Assembly (NCBI GenBank): GCA_935421135.1
Contig: OW285195.1
Location: 9,330,391-9,394,390, forward strand
DNA: 64,000 nt
Direction of reading: 5' to 3'
From: Bugulina stolonifera
Lineage: Eukaryota > Bryozoa > Gymnolaemata > Cheilostomatida > Bugulidae
Under the pieces are notes generated by a model. It did no database searches and had not been told where the DNA came from. It saw nothing but the letters and a program-made list of their open reading frames with translations. Positions within the stretch are counted from its first letter, which is position 1, and each line of letters begins with the position of its first letter. Below, piece by piece: positions 47,509-59,766 of the stretch. The position numbers and the translations under genes were made by a program.

Positions 47509-48107
47509 ATCAATAAAGCTAACTATGCCAACACTAAAAGATTACAATACTAGAGCTTAGATTGTGTAGCAAACATAGACATTACCTATACTATCAATTG
47601 TAGAATGTATAAGCCCCAAGGTACATGTATATATAAACATATAAGCATGACATATCAGAATGTAATCAGGTATTAGCCTATTTGTTAGACATAATATGTG
47701 TACATTGACATGGTAAGTAACTACTATTGTATATGTCTGGGATATGTGCCAACTAATTACTAACAGCTATCACGAACTTATTACACACATGAGAGCATAC
47801 TGTCTGCATTAGGTTGGAGCGATGAATAAATGATGAGCCTAGGAGTAAAAAAGCCTACCCAAGTATTCCTCACACACTATATATCAGTAGCTATTAGCAG
47901 TACTTCCTCAGAATATAGTCTGTGTACTCAGCGCCTCTTGATATACCATAATATTTTCTCCTAAAATTTGTATTAAAAATTATACATGTAGGTTTGTGAG
48001 AGAAGTGATTATTTGTCAATAAGCAAATAGCAGGCCAACTCTATGCTGCTCTCCTGAAAGAGCATAACATATAATATCTACATTTCTGTGTGGAGCAAAG
48101 TATATTT

Positions 48108-50172
48108 GGGTAAGATCAAGCGAAAGTTAGCATCTAGGTTAAATTTTCAAACTGTAATATGCCTTATTTGAGGAATACCATTGGAAAGAGCTCGCTCTCA
48201 AGGTCCTAATGATGTGTGATTTGTCTGCCTAGGTTAAAAACTGAGTGTAGGGTGACCAGTTGAATTTAGCCTACCAACTTGAGTTTCATGTTTCCCGTAG
48301 ACTCCAAAAACTACATGTTTTCAACAACTGTTCTACAAGGCTAAAATGAGTTCTGAATAAAAATTAGTGCTCCAGAAAAACTTGTCATGCATGGGTCTAA
48401 CTACCCATTAGTTTTTTGCCCGATCATATATAGTGTTTTCTCAAAATGTGTGCTTGAATCTGCCTCTTGATTGAATTTTATTATGTTACTCCGTTACCGA
48501 AATAGTACAAAAAGTTCAGTTCATCAGCCACTGGAAGCATTTAAAAATTTTTCATGTAGCAATAATATCTCCTCAGCTGCTAGATGACATTCTGTGAAAG
48601 TTTCAGCCTCATTGTATGCTCAGGTTGCCGGTACAGACCATGGGGAAGTTAGTTACTCCGTTACCGCTCGGTAGTGATAAGGTCAGAAACAGCTAATCTG
48701 ACTTCCAAATACATTGCTGGATAGCTGTAGGGACTTACTCATATGGTGTACTATTCTATTGCACTGATCACACCAAGTACAGTGCAGCAACAATGATTAA
48801 AAAATCTTGGAAGACCGTGATAGAAAACATACGGGGGTGTTCAAGTCGATGCAATAATGGTCAGATGGAGCAGCTCGGCATTTCAAGCAGCGGTATAAGT
48901 TTTGTGCTTTAACCTCATTGAAAGACAGGTCTGATGATGTGTCTTGGAATTTTTTGCTACTTCCCATGGTAAAGGAGCTGTCGATGGTATTGGTGGGACC
49001 ATCAAGAGAAAAGCAACTATGGCTGTGAAATCGAGAGAGTGTGTGGTGAGAACTCCAGAGGACTGCTACCAAGTTGCTAAGAAGAAGCTCCCAGCTATAA
49101 CCATGGTCTGGGTGTCACAAACCGAGATAAATGAACAAGCAATCACCATGGATGTCCTCTGCAGTGATACAAAGCCTTGTCCAGGAACACACAATCTCCA
49201 TATCTGTGCAGTGCGCCGAGGAGTGATAGGAGTGTTCATGACATCTGAGTTTCAGGATTACCAAACCATTGAGCTGCTCAATAACTGTACAGTTTCCGAC
49301 TCAGGCACCACGGTACCAGAACAAAACACAGAAAATCATGCCTACAGCATTAGAGATTTGGTATGTGTAGCTTATGAGGACAATTTTAACATAGACGAAA
49401 TTTCAAAACTGGAAAAGGATTTGAGCTACATGATTAGATTTATGGGCCGGGCAGGGAAAACCCAGTGAAGATGGACCCAAGAAACTGCTCCAGCACACTT
49501 CAAATTTATCCTGAACATAAAGCCACAAATTTTACCAACCAATGCCAGTCTTAGATCATTTATTCTGGAAAACATTACAGAAATTCAATCTGTTTACACA
49601 GCATATTCAGAACGGCATTTTTGAACACTTTTTTTATATTTCTTAGCCTTATTTCTTAATATTTTGTCTCTTTGCTTGACACAAAGTGTATTGTAATACA
49701 TCCTAACACAATACTTGGTGTTCATCAGGCCGTACACTGCAGATAAGATGTGTGTACATTTTTGTTACTCCGTTACCTGTTACTCCGTTACCAGACATGC
49801 TGCTAGTTTTCAATTTTTGATCAGGCAGTGGTTTAAACTACAAATATGCCAATGATTTTATGTAAAAGCCTACATATTTCTCCATATTATCAAATTTTAT
49901 TTGACTGGAATTCCATTGAGCAACCGATAGTTATGGCACTTTAAAGAAAGTACATGAATTTACATGCTAATTTTGTGTTACTCCGTTACCAACCACTTAT
50001 GAGTTCAACCCAACTAATATACTTAGTTCATAGAAAAGTTTGGGATATAGCACTAGTATATTAAATATGCTCTTTCCAATGGAAAGAAAACTAGATATCC
50101 TGGACTATTAGCTTTCCCTGTAGAACAGTTCAAAGTGAAATGTTGTTACTCCGTTACCGCTTGATCTTACCC
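48108..50172. mobile_element. 2.1-kb DNA transposon with iterated 14-bp motif
   Basis: The terminal inverted repeats GGGTAAGATCAAGCG match at both ends, flanked by ATTT on each side (48104-48107, 50173-50176), a likely 4-bp target duplication. GTTACTCCGTTACC occurs six times in the same orientation: 48485, 48652, 49764, 49779, 49977 and 50145. Two copies lie left and four right of a decayed transposase frame; the last abuts the right terminal repeat. It sits between the divergent mind bomb and folate-receptor-like genes. Superfamily not assigned. Confidence 0.85.
48845..49468 (+). pseudogene. decayed transposase of the 48108-50172 element
   Basis: The intact part (from about 48950) reads FFATSHGKGAVDGIGGTIKR and continues about 165 codons to a TGA at 49468. 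The HGKGxxDGIGGxxKR signature occurs in uncharacterised transposon proteins of cnidarians, fish and other animals (recalled, not searched). In another frame just upstream WSDGAARHFKQRYKF and DDVSWNF are visible, the usual preceding part of such proteins. A frame change in a T run near 48950 and a TAA codon just before WSDG break the gene. The N-terminal part was not found, so the element is no longer autonomous. Confidence 0.75.
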
Positions 50173-50176
50173 ATTT

Positions 50177-51890
50177 ATGGTGACAGCCATGGAAATTTTA
50201 GTAAACAGGCTATAGGCCTATTATACATTAGGAATATAGGCCCAACTAACTGCTGACAATAGGTCTACTTTCACTCCTTTACAACCTGCCTTAGAAGGGA
50301 ACACGTGAAGACATGTAGGCCTACTGGCATGTAGTAGCAGTGCTCTATGGCACAATTAGGTACCAGTTACACTAATAACATATAGGGCCTACAGAGTTGG
50401 TACAAATAAAAGTGAGTGTGGGTATATTTAGTCTCAGACACACAGCTCCCAGCAGATTTTTTACACTCTTAGGTACAAATGTATCCATCGTAATAAGCCA
50501 TCAATAGTACAAGCTCTTACACTGAGGTGGGTTGTGCCCTCTTGTTTGGCTAAGAGACAACTATTAGTACAATTCTATTAAAAATCAGATCATTGTACAG
50601 TAAATCCTAAAGTGGAGGGTCTAATAGCACGGGCAGGAAAATCTCAGAGTATACAAAGGTTAAAATGGTGCAAATTTGTGGTTCCTTCGTCTAGAGTTTC
50701 AGTTGAACGCAATTTCCACTAATTAATTTAAATTAATTTTCATTATGATTGGCCCTGGCCCACACACATTTTAATATAAATAGAATAGGCCCATAATGTC
50801 ATACCAAGCTTTAAATATTAATAATGTACTATGTAATAATCAAAATAACTTATAATCATTATTTTCTAACACTTATAATAACAAATAGAAGAACAGACGA
50901 ACAAATTTATCTGCCTGATCTGACAACACGAACCGTAAGCTCCGATTAGATTAACGGACTAGCATTCAATCGCATCCATGTCATAATCTTAGAATCGGTA
51001 TGAATTTTACTTATTGCATGCTTGCGTCTGATTAGCCTTCAAACAACACAGAAAAATTTGAATTACAAAACAATATTTAACTCTAGGCTTATATAAAACA
51101 CGCTTACATAGATATGTATTGTATGTAAGAGTATGACATACAATTACATGTTAGACTGTAAGTATAGTAGTACCTTAATAATAGTAATAGCTATACCATA
51201 ATACTGTAGTTAGCAAGACAGTTCAAATAGCCAATCATTATCTTATGTCAATCAAGATTTAAGATAGATAAACATAATGATAATAATCATAATGATATGA
51301 TCAAGGAGTTACTCCTTGATATGATAATCAATCAATCACACAAACAAAAATTTTGAATTATAATAAGTCACGCCAACAGATAGGTCAGAAGTAGAAGAGT
51401 CTAAATCAGAATGAAAGCGTACAGATAGTGAAATACACAAGACAGTTTGAATTTCAGTTTCACTTGAATTTTATTTTTCTATTTTAATTTTTATTTTAAT
51501 TTCTACTTTTAACTTAAACTTAACTTTATAAATATATGTAAATCACTAAATATATTCTGTATTGAGAAGTTGGCACTTCAGCTACAGTGATATATTGTGC
51601 ACCTAATTAGTTTCCCTGTTATAATGGTTGATTGCTAGCAAAACTAAAAGCAAAATTATTTAAAATACCTTCTGCCTCGGAGTGCTTTGAGCGGATATTA
51701 AATTGTTTAGAGCCGATAGAGAGCGCTGCAATCCTTAGCTACAATTTCAACAATTATCGCTCATAGACTTTTATATTCAAGAATATAAGATTCTACATTC
51801 TAGATATCTTTGAATAGACGGAATTGAATCCGGAAACAGCACCCAGGCTATATTGGTTTTTTTTGTTGGGAATTTTTGTTCAAGATAAAA
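50177..51890. other. intergenic region upstream of the folate-receptor-like gene
   Basis: AT-rich and free of convincing open frames or repeats. Presumably contains the promoter of the gene at 51891. Confidence 0.5.
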
Positions 51891-54761
51891 ATGATGTTCT
51901 TAGCTTCTAAAAACCTCACATATTGCAGGACTGTTAACATTTTTCTATTGCTCTTTGTTCTGGGGAGCTCTGGTGCACGTAAATCTGACGTTACCGTTGT
52001 TAAAACACCACAATCTGTGGGTATAGACCTGCATGTGAATGCTTGTCCTTTTGTGTGTAAGTCAAAGTGATCTAATAAAATTAAAATATTAAATTTAATA
52101 TAAATGTTATTATTAAATCTAAGTTAATATACTCTAGGATGAAAATTTAAATCATTCTCACTGAAACCATGCTTTGAACGTACATAACGTGGGAACACTA
52201 ATGTTGGAAAAATCTGTTATTTTTGTGGAGTAGTTAGGACTGTATATATTGCATATATATGAATAAGCCTATGGTCTATTCATAGTCAGGTTTATTAAGC
52301 ATGTAGACCTGAAGATTCGTTAAACCACTACTGTCCCACCATTCAGTATTTTCAAATAATCTTGTTCATCCTTTTTCAGTAAGATTGATGTGTTGTTTGC
52401 ATTTGATAACCTAGCTGCTGCCAAGAAACTGCTATTTTAACATTAACTGATTTCACCTTCAATCAGCCTATGCTGGGAATTTTGGAAGCACTCAAGCAGT
52501 CAATATAAAACTGTGCTACAGAGAGAGAGCCATTGTTATTGCAGGCATGACTCTAACTTACTTGTTCATCACTGTGCACAAGAATTATTTATAGAGTGAC
52601 AGTGTTGACTCAATAAGATTACTGGGCTATTTGATGCTAGTAGCTTACCTATGTACATAAGCTACAAGTATATACTTAGGACAAGCATAGCCATAGGAAC
52701 TTAACAGCTCTCAATGTTGACTGGAGGTAATAATAGCCAATATTCAAATGAGTTTATCTTGACTGCCACTAGGTTTACAAAGACAAACAACACATCAATC
52801 TTCATGAAATAAGATGAACAATATTCCTTGCAAATATTGAATGGTGAGGCAGTAGTGGTTAAACAAGTCTTGTGGTGTAGTACATAACCTTTGATGTTCT
52901 TTTGCAGACCAGTCAAGAGTATCATCAGCTCAAGATGGTCTCATAAATTGCACATGGTACAGCAGTAATGCTTGCTGCAAGAGGACTGAGGTACATAATA
53001 TTTTAAACAGGCTACTGCCCTCACACTTTTTTGTTTATGTAAAATAGGCCTCTTCTCATGCAAGGGTGTCATTATGTTTTATTAATCAATCATGGGTGTC
53101 GGTTTTACTGCCCATGTCATCTATGACACAGCGGTAGTGTCCACAGGCATTAGCCACTAAGCACACACTGACTTGGATAATTGCATACACCAACTATATA
53201 GGCCTACATGTAGACTAAATTTTTTCTGTTTCATATCTTTTGGAATCATTGATTATAATATACATGTAACATAGGTAGTGGTGCTTTAACACTCACTGAA
53301 ATATTAGTGGTCAGTCAAATGAGTCACTGGTTGTTAGATTGTGCTTAAATAAATGACTCTCACTGCAGGTAACATCTGTATTCTCTGGTATGCTGCCCTT
53401 AGACACCCCTTCTACTATGGAGAAAGCCAAGGCTAAGCATTGTAGGAACCTGATCAATTATATGATGTGCTACTTCTGTGATCCAAATCAGATTAACTGG
53501 TACAACACGTGAGTGCTTGAGTATTAGTCTAGTTAACGTCTGAGCAATAGGATAAATTAGTGAGTGCATGACAAGTGCTGAGAGTACTTGGCATGTAATC
53601 TCTTTCTCTTTATTATTATTAGTACTAATTAGAAAATATCATAGTCAACAATTGGTGTGCTGACCTGGGATGAGAGTCGGAAGTTTTGGTAATCTAGGCA
53701 TAGGCTTACACACTATACACACAGATAGCATATCATTGAGGGGTGTCGATTTTTGAGTTGTCCTCTCTCTTTCTCTTAGTTTATATATTGACAAATTATA
53801 GCTTCTGTAAGTCAGTGACAAATATTTTCATAGAAGTTTACAATACAGTCAATCATTTACCATTAAATCTTGTACCCTACATGAATATTTTACTGCTAAG
53901 ACGATTTAGTATAATCCTATAGCCGATTATACTAATGCCTTCAACTTGCAATCAATATATTCACTGTGTGTATGCAGCTAGACACTATGTGTGTATCGCT
54001 CTCTGCATTTATCATGTTAGTACTATGTATGAATCCTTTATTTATAGACACTGCAGTAGAACCTCCCCCCTCCTCCAGGCATGTGACGTACTAGTAGGCT
54101 ATATTGTTATAATATTGTTGTTCCTGTTTTAGCACACTACATGTTTGTGAGGCATTCTGTGCTGATGTTTATGAATACTGCGGAGAGGCAGCCTATAATG
54201 GGAAAAGCATAGGTAAAGTATTGCTAGGTAACAGGTCCTAAGCAAAGTATTAAGCCTACTATGTTATTACTGGGTAACACATTCTATAGCTAAGGTATTA
54301 CTAGGTAAAGTATCATATAGGTAGGGCATTGCTAAGTAACACGCTTTATTCACACTGATTTCTTGACTATACATAAAGGGGTCAAATTCTAAAAACTGCT
54401 GGTGAACAACTCTTTGCAACTGCAGGAAACTCAGAAGGTTAAATTTAGTGATGTATTAGAGCTATTCTTGTTTTGGTATAGAATAATAATGTTGTATGGG
54501 AAATAACCCTTCTACTGGAATTTTGTAGTTGCGTTCTCTTTGCCCAAGGCGTTTAGGGAGGGGGCAAAAACCACAAGTAGGGTGAGTCGTAGATTGCATA
54601 CACTAATATTGCTGTGTTCTAATAAATCAGATCTTCTTTGGGTTACAGGGGATCAGTTTGGATCAGGTAGAGAGTTCTGTGAATCCCAGAAGTTTAAAGT
54701 AGTAGAGGGAGAACACAGATGTTTCAAATTTGACCCTACAGTGTTTGACAGTGGTCCACAG
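51891..54761 (+). CDS. secreted folate-receptor-family cysteine-rich protein (3' end unresolved)
   Basis: Five exons (51891-52056, 52908-52990, 53369-53508, 54133-54212, 54649-54761) join in frame with matching phases (1, 0, 2, 1) to 194 codons. The N-terminus carries a signal peptide (hydrophobic NIFLLLFVLGSSGA, cleavage about residue 29). The mature part has the Cys pattern of the folate receptor / riboflavin-binding family: INCTWYSSNACCKRTE, then AKHCRNLINYMMCYFCDPNQ, then LHVCEAFCADVYEYCGEA, then FCESQ and HRCFKF. In vertebrates this fold binds folate or related ligands and is often GPI-anchored; ligand-binding residues cannot be judged here. ATG 51891 and 51894 are both possible starts. 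The last exon ends in phase 0 at a GTGGTT donor; the terminal exons are uncertain (see next entry). Confidence 0.8.
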
Positions 54762-55492
54762 GTGGTTTACAGTGCTTTACTTTTGTTATTAAGTGTATTC
54801 CTTACCTTTATAAGATGCTAGTCTTACTCTATCACTATATTTTGGGTTGGCTATGCTGATTGTAGACTTTACTGTTTACTTAGAATGTGCTCATTGTTAA
54901 TACACTGATAGATGTCCTTCAACTAGTCAACCCTTAGTTTTTATAGCTAAAGAATCTCTCCCTGATTTTCATTGAAACCAGAATTTATTGTAAACTTTTT
55001 AATTGCATAATTATGTCTTTTCAATTTGCGAACTAGTACTCCCCAGTGTGCCCATTGCCCATGTATATTTTTGTAACATACTTTAATTTTACCGATATGT
55101 CCAAACTCAAGTTATCTAGAGAAGTGTAATTTACTTATCTATCAATGTTACCCCCAGAATTTTCTATAGCTGTTCAGATTTTAGGTTATATACTTGTAGC
55201 TATAGTCTCAGTACCATGAATTTATAATCTCTTTTTAGTTAAGTTTGGTTTTTCTATTTAACAGATTTTATCCAGTAGTGTTTGGTGACTGTTAGGCCTA
55301 TCTCTATTTTGTGCCATTGTTATACCTGAGTAGTATACACCATACATTAGCTAATTTATTATTTATTTATACATTTACATGTACATGTTGTGCTGTTTTA
55401 TCCCACTAGTCCAGTATGTCGTTACAAAATTATAATCAAATCTCAGATAAATTATGGGCTACAGGTGGTAAAATGAGACTGCCTACTCTTAA

Positions 55493-55654
55493 GGCTCAGG
55501 TACACAAGAGGCCGTGAACTTCAGCAGAGCAACGGTGTTGTCCAACGTCGGCATGGCTGTATGGGCAATGCGAAAAACAGCGCTCCGACTTGCTCTAGAG
55601 GGAGGCTCCGTTAGCCTAAAAAGAACGATTGGTCTCTCTTGTGTAGCCGAGCCT
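55493..55654. mobile_element. short MITE, about 160 bp
   Basis: The left end GGCTCAGGTACACAAGAG pairs with the right end (complement GGCTCGGCTACACAAGAG) as imperfect inverted repeats. TTAA occurs beside both ends (55489-55492, about 55655-55658), suggesting a TTAA insertion site. The 60-codon open frame inside is not coding in any recognisable way. Confidence 0.65.
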
Positions 55655-55705
55655 TTAATTATAATTATGTTTTTGGGAGAGGACGACTTTTTATAACCAT
55701 TAGCT

Positions 55706-55826
55706 GTCGAGCAGCTATATAGACTGATATCATACTACACTCATATCCTAGTAGGACCTTTTATTGTCGAGCAGCTATATGGACTGATATCATACTACAC
55801 TCATATCCTAGTAGGACTTTTTATTG
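55706..55826. repeat. 60-bp direct duplication
   Basis: Two tandem copies of a 60-base unit beginning GTCGAGCAGCTATAT and ending TAGGAC(C/T)TTTTATT, with only a few differences. Confidence 0.92.
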
Positions 55827-55895
55827 TATTACATAGTTTATTTTTTATTTCATTCCTATTGCAACTGGTCATTTATTTCTACCTTTCCTATTTAG

Positions 55896-57424
55896 TTTGA
55901 GTTTGATGCAGAGGTATATGGACTTATATGTAAGGTAATGTGAAGACTTGTATGGCATATCAAGCGTACAGATATAATATTCCCGCCTACGTGCATTATT
56001 CTAGCAGTAGTCAATCAATTAAGTATTGTGTCCATACACTGTAGTACTAATAGTTCTACTGTTTTTCTTGTCATTTTAGTTTATCAATTATCAACAGTTA
56101 GAATAATAAGTCTCTGTTTATTAATGTAGATTTGTAGGTTTGGCGTCAACAGTATTGCTTTGTAGCAAATATCTAAATATACTATCCTCTCTCTCCTTAT
56201 CTCCATGAATGTACTTGTAATGTCTTACAATAATAGTGTAACGTTTCTGCTGGGTATGAGAGTGCTAACCCGATAGTGCAGGTGTGTGAAGAACCTATGA
56301 GTGGTGCTAGGCCTTCTATATTACAAATCATATACATGTAGAATGAACAGTACTTGTGATTATAGTAGTTAGCCAAGACAACCCATAGGTCCTGAGTCGA
56401 TGCTTAGACTTGTTTTTGAGAAAGAGTATGTTCGATCCTAGTAGATAGTTTGGGCATCAAGGTCCAATGGGACCAAGAGCTGAGACTAATCTGAGCTACG
56501 AACGAAGACTGTATAAGTAGTATTATAGATGTGTCATTATTGAGATCCAAGCATCAACTGACAGCACAATACAAAAGCACACGCTTTATTTACTATTACA
56601 CTTCCGGTAGAAGTTTCCGGTAAAAGGACAACGTAGCATCGTTCGGAAATTGTGCAACAATATGTCTACCATGTGAACGAGGCCCAACCTAGCTAGGGTC
56701 AGCCTTTTACAAAAGATGCTTAAAATGATATAAACCGTATGCAAAATTAATTGTGACCAAACCTGAGACCTTGGTCTCCATTACATAAGTATAAAAAGTC
56801 AGTTATAGTTAGTAAGTTAGAATTTATAGTCCAGGAATTGCCTAATAAGAGTAATTATGAACAAGTATGCGTACATGCATACATAATAAGGTAAGTACAA
56901 GAGTAATTAGATGAGTACGAGTTGAGCGAGACAACTATCAGGCCCACGGTGTGCATAAATGTCAGTCGGAAAAGCTGAAGCTATGTTATGAAATGTCCCG
57001 TGCCACTAGAAGAGGATAGCATACCTAGCGTTCATATAATGCAAACACTGGGGAGACTACCCTACTCTTTAGCCTAAGTTTCTAGGTCTTCCAATACAGG
57101 GGACTAATAAACACCCTCTCATAGTTACATTGTATGATGTATCTTGTTTAGTTTTTATGAGAGCACATGGTTGTGCATCAATCTATTACTAAGCCTTCAC
57201 CACACATGTAGACAAATTACATACTATGCTTGTGCAGGCCTGCTGTATTACATACTACAGATATATTACATTATTTTATATCTAACCATTCTATTCTGTA
57301 AATTATTACTATTAATGAAGTGTCCTAACAAATAATGTCACAGGTGCACCCTTCTACATGTATTTACACGTTCACTAATTATTGTATTCAGGTTGACTTC
57401 CTGCGCCTTCATAGCAAAAATAAA
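55896..57424 (+). other. tentative downstream exons of the folate-receptor-like gene
   Basis: Three short segments have acceptor and donor sites and are phase 0 at both ends: 55896-55934 (FEFDAEVYGLICK), 56237-56281 (CNVSAGYESANPIVQ) and 57392-57424 (VDFLRLHSKNK). Any of them can follow the exon ending at 54761 in frame. A phase-0 segment from about 58265 to a stop (VNLPDVAYSSPENCGF and AEHI) could be terminal. These are weak calls that need transcripts. Confidence 0.3.
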
Positions 57425-58625
57425 GTTAGTAGACCTCATTTATTCATTATTTTACACGTATTTATTTGGAAACTAGGGAGTGGAGAATAATTAAACATTG
57501 GTAGAATAATACTACTGTTATTCAACCATTATATTCAATGTCCACCACGTCACATGTAGATAAAAGCTGTTATTGTGTCCTGTAGCTGTGATTGGTCACC
57601 CTAGGGAAAACCCACTATAGCATCACAATAATATTTTATTCTGGCATTGTAACTGCTCAAAAACAATGTTATTCCTTATGACTTACTCGGTGCAGTGAAT
57701 CATATGGAGCGATGGATAATGTCACTTTGCATAATAGTGTGTATGACACTATTGATTAAAAATATCCACCCATTGACTTACAGTGTAGATAACTATATAC
57801 CCACCTAACATGAAATATGTATGACTGGACATACGTACATATATATTGTTATATTTATACATTGTAATTGTAAACAACTGCATTGTGTACATACAATATT
57901 ATGTACATGACTCGATGACTGTATATTGTACATGTATTGTGTACATACACATGCACATGTATTGTGTACATACATTATAATAATGTTATAAACAATGTAT
58001 GTACATGTATATTTGTAACGTGTACATATAATATTATGTACAATCCATGTATGATGATAGAATTGATTATAATTTATTACTACCAAAGGTTTCATCCTGC
58101 TAAATGGAGCAGAACAGTGACAGGACATGTGTGATGTGTATTATATACATGTATATTATGTAAGCCAACATAATTATACACTATTACATAATTTGTGTAG
58201 CATTATTGTACTATCTCTCCCCTGATCTGTCCAATAGGCTAGAATTGGAAAATAATTGTTTGAGGTCAACCTTCCAGATGTCGCCTACTCTTCTCCAGAG
58301 AATTGTGGTTTTGCTGAACATATATGAAAAGTATGGTGGAAAGTTGGCCATGTGAGATGCTTCCATCATTAATTATCAAAAATCTGTATTGTATAACATT
58401 ATCACAGTGAGTTCCCTGGTGTGTAGTCTTTATTTATTTATTACAATTAACAGGACGCATGCAAACAATGTGTAGAATTAATCATTTTGGAATCTGTTAT
58501 CATAAGCAATGCAGTAGTTTGTTTTTATGTAAGCAGTGGAATGAAGAAGAGCCTACGTGTAGATTCTTTATTACTTTAATATATTTAAGAATTTAGGACA
58601 TTAGACTAAATCTTTGCACCTGCAG

Positions 58626-59173
58626 CATACATTGTGCATCTCAACTACTCAGGAGAAGACAATTCTGGGGCTTTTTGGTACCAGTACATGAAGCATAAGG
58701 TACCTTAAGGGACTAAATTCATGCAACATATTGGTAATTTCCAATTTTTTGAATTCAAACAAATTAAAATAGTACTCAATTTGCAATTTCATTTCACTTG
58801 CACTCGTAAATTATACTGAATAGCACATGTAATTATCACATTAATACAGAAAGCCATGTCTAATATAGATTTTTAAACAACACGCCCCTTTGATGATAAT
58901 AGTATTTCATGGTACAAGCTGCTGCAGCAAACATTGTCTGTTTAAGCTCAATAAAATTGGATAGCAATGCACATAATATGTGATATGTTAATATACAATA
59001 TTGTAGTTACCTAAGTGGATATCAGTGCAAACTATCATGGGAGAGAGGGGATTGCAGACACATTAATTTTTGATGCCACTTTCTCTCTTCATACCTCAAC
59101 ATAATCATCAGTAAAGATATCAGACGAGTACCTACAGTGGACTTTTGCTCACATGTGAAAAATAATATGCAAG
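58626..59173 (+). other. orphan candidate exons 58626-58699 and 59112-59173
   Basis: 58626-58699 follows a clear CCTGCAG acceptor and ends before GTACCT; in one frame it reads YIVHLNYSGEDNSGAFWYQY. 59112-59173 ends at a strong GTAAGT donor and is open in one frame (KDIRRVPTVDFCSHVKNNMQ); it leaves phase 1 and could join the exon at 59729. The two do not join each other in frame, so they may belong to different transcripts or be chance. Confidence 0.25.
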
Positions 59174-59357
59174 GTAAGTAACAGGCTACAATCATGAATT
59201 ACAACCAAAAGGAAAGAGTGCTTTTTGATGAATTTCAACCTAGTTGGCAAATTTATTACTACTTGCTAATCAGTTTTACCATGTGTAAAATTGCCGAGTC
59301 CAAGTGCTTATTCGATAAAATAACTTGTTGCTTTTTTTTACAAAAAAGACTGACTGA

Positions 59358-59519
59358 ATTGTAGATAATAATTGCAGATGATAATTGTAGATAATAATTG
59401 TAGATAATAATTGTAGATAATAATTGTAGATAATAATTGTAGATAATAATTGTAGATAATAATTGTAGATAATAATTGTAGATAATAATTGTAGATAATA
59501 ATTGTAGATAATAATTGCA
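59358..59519. repeat. 12-bp minisatellite (ATAATTGTAGAT)n
   Basis: About 13 almost perfect copies of ATAATTGTAGAT. It produces spurious YNYYLQLLSTII frames on the minus strand. Confidence 0.96.
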
Positions 59520-59766
59520 TAATGTGCATGTAGGCCTACAATGTATATTTTGAATGTATTCAATGATATTGCACAAGTTTACCATGTAGGTATTAGTACA
59601 CGTACAGATTAAAGCAGAGGTGCTACCTACAAATAAGTATGTACTATGTAGATTGTTTTAATTAATGTTTATGGCTTGATAGGGGTTGATGCGGCAACAG
59701 ATAGTATTTATATTTATTAATGTTTTAGCTGGAGACACTAAGAGATATGTATCCCCTCTCTTGGTT

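Noticed and set aside
48797..49072. Minus-strand open frame over the transposase region
   Set aside because: Shadow of the plus-strand transposase remnant, whose protein signature is clear.
59259..59585. Overlapping YNYYLQLLSTII repeat frames on the minus strand
   Set aside because: Produced by the (ATAATTGTAGAT)n array.
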